Assembly (NCBI GenBank): GCA_902651635.1
Contig: CACRSC010000012.1
Span: 809,394 to 873,393 of the forward strand
Reading direction: 5' to 3'
Source: Mastigamoeba balamuthi
Taxonomy: Eukaryota > Evosea > Mastigamoebida > Mastigamoebidae
Length of the DNA: 64,000 bases
The notes beneath the pieces are model-generated. The model was not told the DNA's origin. It did no database searches and worked only from the letters and a program-made list of their open reading frames with translations. Each line of letters starts with the position of its first letter. Within the stretch, counting starts at the first letter, position 1. Positions 30,190 to 43,261 of this stretch are shown here, in pieces. Both the position numbers and the translations under genes were made by a program.

Positions 30190-33100
30190 CTATGGCCCAA
30201 ACGTTTCTTCTGGGATGTCGTAACAGTACCGAGCGTCCACCTTGTCCAGCTCGAAGTCGAACGTCCCAGTCTGCGAATCTTGTGAGCGCCAACCCTCCGA
30301 GCCAAATCGCGCACCCTTCGGTGGTCCTGGAAGAGGTGGAGCCTGTGCTTGATGTCCCGCAAGTACATCAGCTCCTCCTTGTCCTGCGGCACCTGCGCGA
30401 TGCGGCTCGCCCTCATCAGCTCCTCCACCTCCTCGATCCGACTTCGGAGCACCGCGTTGGCCAGGCTCCATATCTCCGTCTCCTGCGATGAAGACAGGTG
30501 AGCCTTCCCGGGGGTATACCACGTGTTGCTCTGTTGTCCGCTCGCCTTGAGTGTGAAGTGGAGGTAGTACGCAAGGCACGGCGCCTGCTGGGAAAGCTGC
30601 AGCAGGAAGTCGAGTATGCTCGGCACCCTGCGCGCCAATAGAGGTCAGCAGAGGGTGAGCACAGGCAGCACGGACGTGGAGTAGAGCCGCTCGGACTTCT
30701 GCAGTCTCTCGAGCGTCTTGGCGCTCCACCAGGTGATCATCTTTGTCCGGAACTGGAACAGCTTGTCGGGCACCTGTTCGTGGGCTCTGTGAGTGGCCAA
30801 CACTGTTGCGGCTCTTCTCCCCAAGAGATCAAACCATGATGATGGCTCTGAAGGCGTCCTGGACCGAGTAGAGCTGGTCGGACGACGCGAGGTAGAACGC
30901 GCGAAGGGCGCCGCGAATGACGGCCATGGACCTCTCGTACGAGGACCAAGAGCAGTGCTGTATGATCTTCTCGTTCGCCCCGACGTCGTGCCCCTGCACG
31001 AAAATGACCGCGTAGAACCGCTGAAACGGACGTCTCGGGTTAGCGGGAGCCGCTACCAGTTCACGCGTGAGAGAACACGAACGTAGGACTCGAGGAGGCC
31101 GAGATCCTGCTTGGGAATTGTCAGGCCCAGCCCGCAGGTCAGGCTGATCGGGCTGGGGTCAATGGGCTCCCCCGCCTCGTTTTCCTTGGGCAGCAGGCAG
31201 CAGCAGCATATCAGCGAAGCCTGCGAGCGGGGGGTGCTCAGCGTAAGGAGCCGGCAGCAGGGGCGGGCACGCTCATACGAGAGTGTTCATCAGGCTCGAG
31301 ATCTCGACCACGGTATTGGTGAGCTCCAGCACGGATACGCGGCGCTTGTCCTGGCAGAGGGGGCTGTCCCTCCCGAGGATGTAGTCGATGTAGCACGAAA
31401 TCAGCCCCTGGAAGACGAGCAAGTGCTTCTGCAGAACGGAGACCGTACTTATCAGGCTTAATATGGAGCAAAGTCCCCACCTCCTGAGGCCCGGATGCCG
31501 CGAACTCCTTGAGCAGGTTGAAGTACTGGTGGAACCGCTTCCAGTGCTCTCTCGTGTACTCGAGCTGGCGGCCAATGCGAGTGAGTCAGGTTGGCGCTGT
31601 CATTGTGTTCGTACCAGTGACATGACCGCGGCGATGATGCTCGTTGTCACTCCGGGGTTGACGCTCTCGACGCCGTCGGTCATAGACTTCTGCACCAGCG
31701 GGTACTCGTGCGGCGCGACCGCAGTGATGGCCTTGAGGACGAGGCCCCCGAACACCTCTCGCAGCTGCGTGTTGGGGTGGTCGACGAGGAAGTGGAACAG
31801 CCTGAACTTGCCGGCGTCGTCCGAGAGGCTGATGAGCAACAGTTCGCTGACGAGGACGTCGCCGTCGATGTGCTGCTTGACGAGCGAGGACCACATCGAC
31901 ACCGCGGGCGTGGCCTGTGAGCCCAGGCGGTCAAAGGTCTCCAGGAAGAAGTCGATCATCACGACCACGGGGCTCTCCTTGAGTTTCTCCACAGGCACCT
32001 CGTGCAGGGGCACTGTAAAGCGCACGGTCGAGTCAGCGCTGTTCAAGCTACGATGTGGGCTGGGCGCACCGTATTGGTGTGTCTGGAGAACGGGCAAGCC
32101 CTTGAAGACCTCGTAGGAGTACGATGAGAACGGGGAATCCCACAGAGAGGCCTCCACGATATTGGCGTTGTCCTGGCGCACCTGTTGCGCATTTCAGAGC
32201 CCTTGAGAACACGCGCAGATCCACGGGATGGCAGTACGGCGTTGAGCGTCGAAACGAGGAACGGAGAAGGCGTCTCTGCTGCCACCGCTGCGTCCGACGC
32301 CTCGGTTCCCGACTGGACGCGGTGGTAGAACAGCATGTACGCGGAGCTTGTCTTGGGGATCGAGTCGAACTCCGGGTCGATGGTGGGCGGGTCCAGAAAG
32401 CCTTTGCTGACGTCCCATTCGGTCACAGTCGCGTCCTCGAACCTCAGCCACCTCCCGCACTGAGACCTCTCCTTGATCACCGAGTAGTAGTGCCCGCACT
32501 CAGTGTCCTGGGTGCCTTCAGGAGACGGTCAGCGCATTGAAACAGCGGTATGAGCTGCGTACCGACGTGGACAATAACACCGACGAGACCGTACTGCGCG
32601 ACGTCGCCGGACACCTGCGTGAGAAAGAGGTCCATGGGGAACGAGAGGCTGTCGTAGAGTTTGAACTTCTGCTGAGTCAGCCTGTCATAGTCAAGCTGCT
32701 TCTGCTGTATGACAAGCGTGTTCGGCAAGTCCTGCAGGAACAATGTGCGTGAGAACAGCCCGGGTGGGGCAGGACGTGCCTTGAACGACCTGCGACTTGT
32801 GGCAGTGGTGGCGCCGCACTGGTCGCATCGATACTCGATGGACTCGGACTCCATGGACGCAGCAAGAGCACTCTCGAGAGTCGGCTTGTCCTTGATGGCC
32901 AGCGGCAGCACGTAGAACTGGTCTCTCGAGACCGAGCTGTGGCCGCTGGGGCACGTGCACTCCTGTTCAAACGACCCCGTTATCTCCTTGAGCGCCGACT
33001 CGACCTTGCAGTTCTCGAGCGCGAGGCACACCGCTGCCAGGAACTCTCCGACGTCCTGCTGCGTGTTCCAGTCCTTCCCCAACATGGCCTTGAAGAACGA

Positions 33101-36100
33101 CGACGCGTCGCAGGACTGCCTTTGGCTGTGCTGCAGCCACACGAACAGCGATTGCAGAAGTCGCACGCGCTCCTCTAGGGCGTCGGGCGCAGCTCCCTGG
33201 CTCGCCGGGTCCTGGCGGTGCGCAAGAACGGCGTTGCGGAACGACGGGATCATGAACAGCTGCTGCATGACGGCATTGGCAAAGCACGTGTAGCCGTGGT
33301 TTTTCAGCCCGACGTAGCCCACCGCCGACCGCAGAGGCACGCCGAGCGGCGACAGCGACGACAAAGGGGTCGACGCAGAGAGCGGCTTGAGTGCCTCGGA
33401 CCTGAGGCTGTTGGCCCTGCGCAGCACCTGTGCGATAAGGCGCACGAGCCTGTCCCTGGCTGCCTCCTGGCCCCGTGTAAGCTCGATGAGTGTCTGGAAC
33501 GCCGCGTGGCGACCAGCTGTGCTCGGCTGTATCAACGCTTGCATCTGGGAGATGCGGTCCACGCCATCCGCGGCAGGCTCGGCAGATGCAGCCCGCGGGA
33601 AGAGAGACCCGTACCACACGTCCTCCACAAAGTCTGTCTCCGGATCCTCCGCGAGGCCTTGCTTGTCTGACAGCGGGACGTCATGAAGGAACACTCCCAG
33701 AAGCTTCAACCGGCACACCAGCTTCGTCGTGCCGCATCGGCTTGATTTGACGAGCCTGGCGAGCGAAGAGGTCATTGCGAGGCGTTCCCAGGAGGCCTGG
33801 TGGTCCTGCGCATCCCTCCTCTCCTGCATGAGCAGTGCAACAATCTCGTCCGTGATACTCTCGGTAACAGGAAGTGAGTCATCCATCGCCAACGGCAGCA
33901 GCGCATCGAGCATCTGCGACCGGAGCGCAGGGCAGCGATCTGAACATCCGACCAGGGCCGCGAGTTCTTGCCTCGCGGCCCATGACTTAGTCAGATATCG
34001 CACAACAGAGGCCACCACATCTGTGCCCATAAGCAACTCGGCAAACTCGGGCAGATCCCTCGAAAAAGACTCGGCGATCTTGCACGTCAGCGTAACCGCA
34101 GACTTCAGCAGCTCGTCGTGGTGGTCACACTCGAGCGCGGCGAGCAGAATCCGCAACACAGCAGCGACAAGGGAACTCTTCTGCGAGCTGGCGACGACTG
34201 ATCGCGGCGGGAAACGGTGCACCAGCTGCAGAACGCAAACATGCTGCGGAATCAGCGTCTGCGGTTGCATCTCGTCGGTGAAAATCGTGCACAGCCTGCT
34301 CAGGCAACCGTTCGACTCTAGGCGCACAGACTCAGCCGGCTGGTCGGCGAGGAGCTTCTCGATGGCTGCGATATAGAACGCCAGCCTCTGGCTGTCCTCG
34401 ACTGACCGCGGCTGCGGAAGATACAGTGTCCAGTCGACAGTGGCCCCGGAGGTGATCTGCGCTATGAACGAGTGGCCTTCCGTATGCATAAGAACGTCCG
34501 TGACCTGCAATACCAGTGTGAGAAAAACCGGTGGAGGTGCGGAGCGGTCACAAGTTGGTGGTCGATGAAGCCGACGTTGAGGAGGGACAGAAGCAGGTCG
34601 CGGTGCTCGAGCAACAGGCGCCGGAATATGTTCTCGCCCTTGCTGACATCCATCGGCACCGGCTCCTCTGCGCTCGGCTCTTCGATCATCTTGCCGTGTT
34701 CCAATACGTTAGAATCCGTGTGCTATGCATCGTGCTCTCGAACCAGCTGAACAAACTCCGGGTCCATCTCGATTATTAGTGCACACGCGTCTTCCACCCT
34801 GTTCTTGCAGTGCTCCAATGCGTACTGGTAGACCTTGTCTGGCATATTCGGAATGAACTCCTTCAGCGTCGCCACAAGCGAGCTTGTGTCAGACTGCTGC
34901 ACTCCGACGCCTGTTCTCTGGCAGAAGATCTGCCAAAGCCGTGTTGTGTTAGTGATTCGTTGGCAGTGAAATAGACGGCGGGCACCCGCATCGACATCAA
35001 GTATCGGTCGATGGTAGATCTGTTGCTCTTGGGGTCCATCAGGAGCGACTCCACAAACTGGAGAATGTCTCCAACGACCTGTTCGCACGCGGACTCCTGG
35101 TACTCGAGGGGTATCTGTGGGGGATGTGCTGCATTAGAGCATACTGAAGGGAACAGTATCAAGCCAGATTTCTCACTTTGGAGTAAATGTCGCAGAGGAA
35201 GTAAGCGGTATCTGTGGCAGCGGCAGCATGGGGCGTATCGACGAGGAAGGACCACAATCTCGGTAGACAAGGAAACGGCCACGTGACCAGGCTGAACTGC
35301 AAGTTCTCCGCGGAATACGTCTGAAGTGGTGGACGCGAGCAACTGTCAGGGGACGATACATGGGTGCCAAAGGGTATAACGCACCATCGTCGTGGACTCG
35401 AGCATGGCATTTTGCTGCTCCACGGCAATGAGCACGACGAACTGTTTCAGCGTAAGCAAGGCCTCGGAGTCCAGAGACGTCAGCAGCGGGTCCGTAAGCC
35501 ATGCGACGGCCCTCACGGTGTTCTCCATCCCCAGCGGGCGCAAGCCCCTTGCGGTGACCTTAAAGTCAGTATAGTAGGGAAACATCCGCGATGCTCGCAC
35601 TTGTCAGTGAGTTTGCGGAGCCAATGGTGGCCCCAGCGAGAGAAGCGGTGGTCGGAGATGACGAGGGACCACACAGTCGCCAGGTCGGTATCCGAGAAAG
35701 TCCCCGCACCGTGCACGCGCGCAAGAAACATGGCGAAGATGAGTCCCAGCTCCACGCCCTCCGGGGGGTGTTGAATGTTCAGCTCGTCGTCCATGAACAC
35801 GGTGCTGCTCAAAAATAGCCGGTCAGAAGAGAATGCGCACTTCTGAATCGCTTACCTGTCAGTTTTCATGGCGTCCTTCGTCATGCCTATCAGCGTCGGC
35901 ACAATCCCCTTTCGCTGCAAGCAAAATTGTTCAGCAAAAGCGACCCGGCAGAGCGTACCTCAACGAGGTAGCTGGACAACTGCGACCGCGTGAGGAAGGT
36001 GTCACACGACTCGTCGTCAGTCGATGGGAATTTCGACAGATTTCCTGTTGCCATGTGAGACACGAAATTGTCGAAAACCGACCCATGAGCTTTCTGAGGA

Positions 36101-39100
36101 ATATCACAGTGGCCCCGAGAATTCCCTCCTTCAGCTTGTCGACAAAGAAGTCGTAGTCCACCGCACTGAAGAGCAATGAGACGGACATAATTCAAAAAAA
36201 ATGAGGCACACAGTAGGCACTGCGACGACACCGACTCAAGCGCGATTTCGATCTTCGCCTGCATTTTGGGGCACGCGACCGCGACAGAGAACAGGTACTC
36301 GATAATGGCGCACTGCAAGGGCACTCCCATAACGCGGGAGACATGCCATCAGAGGAACAACCACGGATATTCGTCGCATACGGTGACTTCTCGGTCTTGA
36401 CCGGGGTGGCAGAGCTCTGCGAGGCAGCCGATCATCACTTGCGACGGCGTGGCTGTGCTGCAGCGCTCCAGGAGATACATCACAACCTCCTTGGACCTGC
36501 AATTCCTGTGCGCGAGGTCCGAGATTGCATACCATATCTCCGAGACGACGTACTCCACGAGTCCCTTTTTCTATGCAGGCGTGACTACGGGCGCAACGTG
36601 GGCACTGATACCTCCAGCAGGGCGAACAACAGGTCGAAGTCCCCCTTGCGTGTGTTCCCACCGACAGCTATGCACTTCAAGATGGGCCTCGAAGTGCTGA
36701 GGAAGTCGGCTACAGGAGAAGAGGCGTTAATTGTGGCAACAAAGGAAGCACGAACAGAGGTCTCTGTCTTCGAATGACGGGTCGAAGATGGTCTCGAGGA
36801 TCCTGTTGCCCCTGACAAAGGCGTCAAACGACGCCGTGTCCAGCCACTCGGTGCTCCCATTGATCCACGTCGGCGGCGTTGATGGCAGATGGTCGCCTGC
36901 GAGACAGCTCGTGAACCTCTTCTGCACCCTGGTTGCCAGCTCCTGCACGAACGTCACATAAAAGCCGGGAAGGTGCCACAGCCTCACCGCCAGCATCATG
37001 ACGCCAGTGCAGCGCTTCTGGAAATCCGGCGTGTTGATCTTCTGCAGCGACCAGTCTAGAACGAACTGCTCCGCCACTGTACCAGCTTTAATGCTGAACC
37101 GGAGGTGAGGGTCATCGCTGTCGTGCCTGCGCTGCCGTTTGCGTTGACGTCGTTGAGGAGCACCCGAACGTAGTTGGCCAGCTCGGTGACCTCGGCGATG
37201 TTCCACACCTGCATGTCTGGCCGCAGAGCGCACGCCACAGCAAGCTTGGCCACGCGCGCCACGTCTGCCTGCTTTTCGCTAGGCATCTCATTCCCAGGAG
37301 TCCTGCACAGCTGCTCGCAACATCCGCCACCAAAGCAACAAAACGAGTGTTAGATACTGCGGAAGGCAACAACCATCACGATCGGACCTGGATGAAGAAG
37401 ACGAGGTATGCCTGGAGAGCGCGGAGAGGAAGGGAGGGCTTGCCCTCGGCCAGCCGCCTGGCTATCGCCTGGGAGCCACCGACAGAGTCCAGGTACAGCG
37501 CCATTGCCTGGACGGGCTCTCGGACATGCTCGAACCCAAACTGCGGCAGCACAGCGTCAGAGCGCAAAGGGGAGCACGCGCCAAGCTCACGTGTCTCGCG
37601 GCGTCAGCAACCAAGAGGGCCTTGTAGCCCAGCAGCCCGAAAATGATTCTGTCGGCGGGGACTGTGAGGCCAACGCGGGGGAGTGCGAGGCGGGCATGGC
37701 GCGCACTCGAGACACTTGACGAGGTCCTCCCTGTCCTCCAGGACGCCGAACGCCGCGGCAGCCTTGAGGATCGCCTGGATGAAGCAGACAGCGGCCCTGA
37801 CGACCCTGCTGCTGTCCTGCAGCAGCCTCGGGCTGCACGGAAGATATCCCGTGCAGATTAGATTTGCACCAAAAGGGAGAAGCAAATCGGAATCCATGTC
37901 AATTGCGGGGGGCGCGCACTCGCGGGGCAGGATATGCGCGAGGATACGGGGCGCCGCCGCGAGCACCGCCGCGAGGTGGTCCTCGGCGAGATCCTCCGGC
38001 CTGTTGGCGGCCACCAGCATGATGCCGGCCATCTGCGCGAGCACCTGGTCGACGCCCTCGCTGTCGCTCGACGTCGCCGCGAGGGCGTCCCGCAGGACCG
38101 CCTCGAGCTCGCCGCCCTCGAGCTGCCCCAGCGCGCTGCCGACCTCGAGGAGCTCCGCCTCGCCGAGGCCCTCGTCGGTGGGGCGCCCGTCGGCGTCGCA
38201 GGGGCCCGCGGGGCGCGGCTGGAGGGCGGGCGACGCCGACGGCGACGGGGTGCCCGACGACAGCGGCGACGACGAGGCGATCTCCTCGTCCTCGTCGTCT
38301 GTCGCGGGCGAGTCGGTGGCGCGCGGCGCGGAGGATGTCGTTTTTGCGAGGGAGGTGGGGCGCGGGGGAGGTGTGGGGGGTGCGGGGGGTGTGGGTGGAG
38401 GGTGGGGCGCTTGGCGGGTGTCCCGAGCGAGTTTGGTCAAACGGGACGCGTAAAAAAACCAATTTGGTCGTATCGCGCTCTGGCGGTGAGGGGGATCTTG
38501 CGAGATATTGCTGCTTTATCGAGATCCCGGTCGCATACAGGCTGTCGACTGAACTACCAGAGGCGCCTGAAGGGCCTGCATCTGCCCAGAACTGCTCAGG
38601 GACTCGGGGAGCGAAAGAAACGAGCTCCTCAGGCGACGTCTCATGGCAGCAATCATGGAAGGCAGCAGCAAGCAATTCCACTGGGGGCCGGCGTGTGAAA
38701 GAGCGCATGAGACCCGGGGGTATATATTACTTCTGCCCCTCTGTATCAGGGTCGGCAGCAACGAGGTGTGCCAGCCACGCGAGGTTGGCAACCCTGTCGT
38801 CCAGGCCTCCGACCGAGGCCGCCGCCGCGTGCGCCATCTCCACGAAATCACTGCGCGCGGGCCGCTGCTTAGATGGCGCGGCGCCGTGTGCCCGTGCCGC
38901 CCCGCTGCGCACCTCTGGCAGCGCCTGTCCACCGCCACCGAGCAGCCGGGCGTGAAGACGGCCTTGAGGTACTCCAGGGCCTCCTCGCGGGTCCCCAGCG
39001 CCACCACGAGGCCCTCGGTCACCTCCTGCAGGGCCCTCTCCTTGGCCTCTGCGCTCCGCGCGAGACACACGGGAGTGAGGGCGTGGGGGCGTGGGGGAGC

Positions 39101-39326
39101 AGTGGACAGCGCCCGGGGGAGCTCGAGCACCGGCGGAGGACGGGGCGATGAGGTCGGCGACGTCGTCGCAGGACTCGGCCACGGACGCGGTGACGCGGAG
39201 CTCCGAGATCTCCTTGCGCGCGTGGAGGCGAGCGAGAACCGAGGCTGTGAGGGGATCCGCGTCGGCTGGCATGTCAGCAGGGAGCGCGCATCCCAACGCG
39301 CGCGCAGCAGCGACGATCGAGTCCAT
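30190..39326 (-). CDS. Giant USP-family deubiquitinase (USP9X/USP24/USP34 class)
   Basis: A multi-exon gene on the minus strand. The start is an ATG at 39326 (MDSIVAAARALGCAL). The end is the stop after RYCYDIPEETFGP at 30190-30192. A long N-terminal helical-repeat region (39.3 to about 33.4 kb) with acidic low-complexity linkers near 38.2 kb precedes the peptidase C19 domain. The Cys box is GLKNHGYTCFANAVMQQLF (catalytic Cys codon 33284-33286), followed by QQDVGEFL. The zinc-finger pairs are ECTCPSGH and YRCDQCG. The His box is TECGHYYSVIKE (His codon about 32490-32492), ending in SSAYMLFYHR. A helical C-terminal third follows. This matches the layout of the large cytosolic deubiquitinases. 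The largest exon covers 34.5-32.5 kb; I did not fix the other exon borders, and a gene split near 38.7 kb is not fully excluded. Confidence 0.85.
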
Positions 39327-39958
39327 CGCAAGATTTTGCACAGATAAACAAAAAACTCTGGAAGTAGGATGATGTCAGATGTGATTTCCAGTGATTGGTC
39401 TCTGGTGGCTCTTACGGAACTTGCTAGATAATTTGGATATCCGTTGCCGTTGTGCTGCGGCTGCAGCAGAAGAAGGGAGACATCGCGCAGCTGTCCGGCA
39501 GAAAGATTGCCGCCTTGCATGCTGCGATTGCCACACTGTTTTCTGCCCTGTGCGTGCCCGCCAGGGTTGCCAGCGTCGGGGACACTCGGCCTTCATGTCT
39601 CCGCACGCTTCAGTCACTGAGACAAACGGGCAGCCTCGGCCCTCTGGCACCCGCAAGGTCGCACGGATGAACGCCAGGGCCTGCCCCGCAGCTCAGGCGC
39701 CTCCGTACAGCTGGGGCTCTTGGGTGGAGGCAGCACGGGTTCGGTCGCTCACTCTGCCTCCCTCTGCGTACTCTTCTGCACGGCCGGCGTCGCACTCGCA
39801 GCCCTCGGCGTACTGAGCGCCGCGGGGCCTCGCCATCGCGTCGACAACGCGTCTACAGATGTCAAGAGCACTCGCAGTCGAGGACTAGCTGGTCCTGGGC
39901 GCAGAATATCTGGCGATGAATCTGACGTCAGCCTGCGGTCATTCCGCGGAATAGTCGG
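39327..39958. other. Divergent intergenic region, USP to F-box gene
   Basis: 632 bp between divergent starts. It contains an AATATCT element near the F-box gene. Short open frames on both strands in 39.4-39.8 kb have no recognised features and are treated as non-coding. Confidence 0.45.
39905..39911. promoter_or_regulatory. AATATCT element upstream of the F-box gene
   Basis: It lies 48-54 bp before the ATG at 39959. It is a member of the recurrent motif family. Confidence 0.35.
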
Positions 39959-41517
39959 ATGGCCACAGCAGCACAGCAGCAGCAGCGCAGGCCACGCTCA
40001 GCCGAGGCGGCAGCAGAGGACCTCACGGGCGCCCTCCCGGACGACGTGGTGCAGCAGGTCCTGTCTCTGTCGCTGCGGCAGTCGGTGGCCTGTGCGAGCG
40101 TCCTCTCCCGTGTCTGCCGCCGCTGGCACCGCCTGCTCTCCGAGCCCCCGTTCTCCCCCTGGCGCGCAGCGCACTACGACTGGTCGCAGCCCTCGCGCGT
40201 GCCCTGCGCCCTCGTGGGCTCCCTGGCCGTCTACGTCGTCCGCGGGGGCGCCAGCCTGTGGCCTGCGGACCCGCCCGCGGCCGTCGACCCCGCGCTCTGG
40301 GGCCCCCACACCCTCGCCCTCTCATGCGTCGACGAGCTCGCACTCAGGCTCGTCGCCGCCTGCAGGCCCACGCTGCGCAGCCTCTCGGCCTTCGCCGCCG
40401 TCGCCGGGGCCGCGCTGGCCACGTGCCCGGGCCTCGCGGTGCTGCAGTGCCCGCTCGACGTCCCTGTCTTCGAGGGCTTCGCCGCTCGCGCTGCCGCGGG
40501 GCTGCCGCCGCTCGCCTCGCTCTCTGGGACGCTCTACGACGCGCGGCTGCCGCCGCGGGACTCGCCCGCGGGCGCCATGATCGCCGCCTCGCTCACGAGG
40601 GTCTCGCTCGCCGAGGTCTCCGCGCGGTCCCTCCGCAGCCTCTGCGAGCTCGGCTGCACGGCTCTCGCAGAGGTCGCGGCCTGCGGCTTCACGGTCATAC
40701 CCGAGGACACGGAGGGCCACCGCCGGTGTCTGCGGCGCTCCTACGACGACGCGCGGGCCCTGGCAGAGGGCCTTCCGCCCCTGCGGTCGCTGCAGCTCAG
40801 CCTCGCCGAGTCGTGCACCCTCCGTNGCGGGCCCTGGCAGAGGGCCTTCCGCCCCTGCGGTCGCTGCAGCTCAGCCTCGCCGAGTCGTGCACCCTCCGTG
40901 CCGTCGCTGCCGTCGGCAAGCAGGCGCGGGCGCTGCGCAGCCTCGAGTGGTCCGGCAGCGGCCACACGCTACGTGGGCTCGAGGACAGGATCATCGGGCC
41001 GGCGCTGGCGCAGTTCGCAGCCCTCGAAGAGCTAGTGCTCGTCGACCGCGGCCTCGGCTGGTCCACGTGCGAGGCGATCCTCGGGCTGGCGCCACACCTC
41101 CGCAGGCTCGAGGTCGCCGCTGCGGCCCCCGCAGAGGCCTTCGCCGAGGCCCTCGCGCAGTGCACGCGGCTCGAGTCGCTGGAGCTCGTCGCGTGCCCGC
41201 ACTCGTCCGCGTTCCTACGCGCTGCTGTGGCGCCGCTGCGGGGGCTCGCAAGGCTCTGCGTCCGCGACCACAACTACTTCGAGAGCCGGCCAAGCGTTGG
41301 TGTGGCCTGGATAGACCCGTTTCTGGCACAGGTGGCGGCCAGCAGCGAGTGGCTGCCCGCGTTGCGCCGCCTGGTCATCGAGGACGTCGGGATGCGCAGC
41401 ACGGAGGCCCTCGTGCGCGCGAGGCCCTTCCTGCTCCTGCAGAACTACAACGGCTCGTTTCGGTGCCGCTGCTCCCGATCGAGGATCGCCGAGGACGACC
41501 GCAACGATGCCGAGTAA
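39959..41517 (+). CDS. F-box protein with leucine-rich helical C-terminus
   Basis: F-box proteins recruit substrates to SCF ubiquitin ligases. Residues about 22-65 form the F-box (LTGALPDDVVQQVLSLSLRQ, then SRVCRRWHRLL). The rest is Leu/Ala-rich with loose leucine-rich repeats (LRSLQLSLAESC, LEELVLVDRG, LRRLEVAA, LESLELVACP). The gene is interrupted by a single N at 40826 flanked by two identical 73-bp copies (40753-40825 and 40827-40899). Counting one copy only restores one continuous frame of 494 aa, so the interruption is an assembly artefact and not a mutation. It ends 121 bp from the convergent R3HCC1L-like gene. Confidence 0.85.
40753..40899. repeat. Exact 73-bp direct repeat flanking a single N (assembly join)
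   Basis: 40753-40825 and 40827-40899 are identical. The N plus one copy (74 nt) shifts the reading frame of the F-box gene; removing 74 nt restores it. This is the pattern expected when overlapping contig ends are joined by one N. Confidence 0.9.
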
Positions 41518-41638
41518 CCGCGGAGTACTGCCATGTGAGGAGCGAGCGACTGTGGCCTGTGGGAAGTGGGGCATACTATCCACACAACTGAATGCTCAAC
41601 AAACGCGGCAAACAGTGGGTTTTGCCTGGGTCCAGCTG

Positions 41639-43107
41639 CTAAACGGAATATCCCCTGCTTGCCAGAATAGCAGCGGTGGGGGTGAGGATAACAGGCGCAA
41701 GGACGTCCTTCGCGCACTCAAACGTCGCCGCCCGACCTGAGTGGTGATTGAGGTTAGCACGTACTCCAGCATGGCCTGTCCCGTACTGGTACTGCGAGCG
41801 CGTTATGGTGTCAACGCTTTTCGCGATGGGGCTACGCGTTGCCTGGCCGCTCATCCCGAGCGCCGCCCCGATCAGCCTGCGAGCCACGCCTGTCACGACA
41901 GCCCCGCGAGTCCCGAGCTCGTTGGACAGCCTCTCGGCCACGGGGCCGTTTTCCTTGCTGCACGGCCTCAGCACCCAATCGTTCTTCGCGTTGGTCCTCA
42001 GCCTCTCCAGCGCGTCGGCAGCTGGTCGCAGAGCTGTCAGCACGAACGAGGCGCTAGGAGGCGCGGGAGCCGACCGTAGGCCGACGAGCGGAAGACGATG
42101 ACGCAGATGGACGGCGACACTCTGTCGCACATGAACCCGTGGTTGCGGTACTCGCCCATGAAGCCGTCAATCTCGTCTTGCTGTGTCGCGTGTGCGCACA
42201 CGCGGTGATAGAGTAAGCTGCGAGAGGTCCCCTCGGGCGTCGGGGGCGGGGCGCTCACCGTGACCGACTCGTCGAGCCCCGTGACCTCTATCGCGCGCGA
42301 CCTGGGGTCCTGCTGGGCCTCGCCTCCGTGGGCGGCTGCCGGGGACTGAGCCTGAGGCTGTGCGCGCGCCGGTGCCCGCGGGCTGGTGGCCCTGTCCCTG
42401 GGGCTCGCCCTCGGGCTCCTGCGCTCCCTCGGCGACGTCTTCCTCGTCTCCTCCATCCCTCTCGGCAGAATGAAGGCGCCCCCTGCTTCGTCCTGCTGCG
42501 CAGCAGCTGCCCGTGGGCACCTGTGCTGCTGCTGCTGCTGCTGCTGCGGCGAGCCAGAGGCTGCTGCTGCTGCCTGCGGTGCTCCTCTGCCCCTGTTCGC
42601 TCCTCCTCGCCTGCCTCTGCTCCTGGGCGCTCGCTCGCCGGCGTCCCTCGGCGCCGGCTCCCTCTCCCCCGCGGCACTCGGGGCGCCGGCCTCGGCCCCG
42701 TCACGGAGGCTGCTCTCCTCGGGGCCCCCGGGGCCGAGGGACAGCTGCCCGAGGTCGTCCTCGAGATCGTCGAGTTCGGCGATTTCTCCCCAGCTCATTC
42801 GCCGGGGGGGCTCGTCCGGTTCCGGAAGCGGAGCCACCGCTTCCAGCGCATCTCGGGCGGGTGGCGGGGGCGAGACGACGATGGCCCCCTTGTGTGAGGG
42901 CGGCGAGGCGGGGGCCGCAGCTGGTGGCTCCGGGGCCGCGTTGCTGCCGGGGGGCGACTGGGGGGCCGCTTTGTCGCGCGGAGGGCAGCGGGACACCAGC
43001 GACAGCTGCGCTCGGGGATGTCAGCCCGACGGCGCGGCGCTCGCACACCCCCCGGCGATACGCACGGTGACCACCTTGGGCTGCCGCTTCGTAGGTGGCG
43101 CGCTCAT
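41639..43107 (-). CDS. R3HCC1L-like protein with RRM-type fold
   Basis: There are three exons on the minus strand: 43107-43075, 43005-42086 and 42053-41639, with introns of 69 and 32 nt, giving 455 aa with phases consistent. The first 270 residues are disordered, rich in Pro, Ser and Arg with a Gln run and an RGRRGGANRGRG box. The C-terminal domain starts AIEVTGLDESVTV and includes FMCDRVSPSICVIVFRS, then ASFVLTALRPAADALERL. It ends with the helix VVTGVARRLIGAALGM, close to the ARRLVISALG-type end of animal R3HCC1/R3HCC1L. That family has an RRM-like fold and a role in RNA handling is plausible. I base this on remembered family motifs, so confidence is moderate. The splice choice at the 32-nt intron is the one that makes the domain continuous. 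Confidence 0.6.
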
Positions 43108-43121
43108 CCCTCAAGAAAAAG

Positions 43122-43206
43122 ATATGGGAATGTGGAGGATATTTACGAGTGGATATCTTCGTGGATACGCGTATCGGCGAAGATATCCCAATCAAACGAT
43201 ATCGGG
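43122..43206. promoter_or_regulatory. Clustered GATATC elements in a divergent promoter
   Basis: GATATG, GATATTT (43138-43144), GATATCT (43152-43158), AGATATCC (43181-43188) and GATATC (43198-43203) lie in the 154 bp between the R3HCC1L-like start (43107, minus) and the RING-F-box-WD40 start (43262, plus). This is the densest occurrence of the recurrent motif. Confidence 0.45.
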
Positions 43207-43261
43207 GTTGTTATTCGAAATAGCCGGCACCGTAAGAACTCTTGGCCAACGCTCGTTAGTC

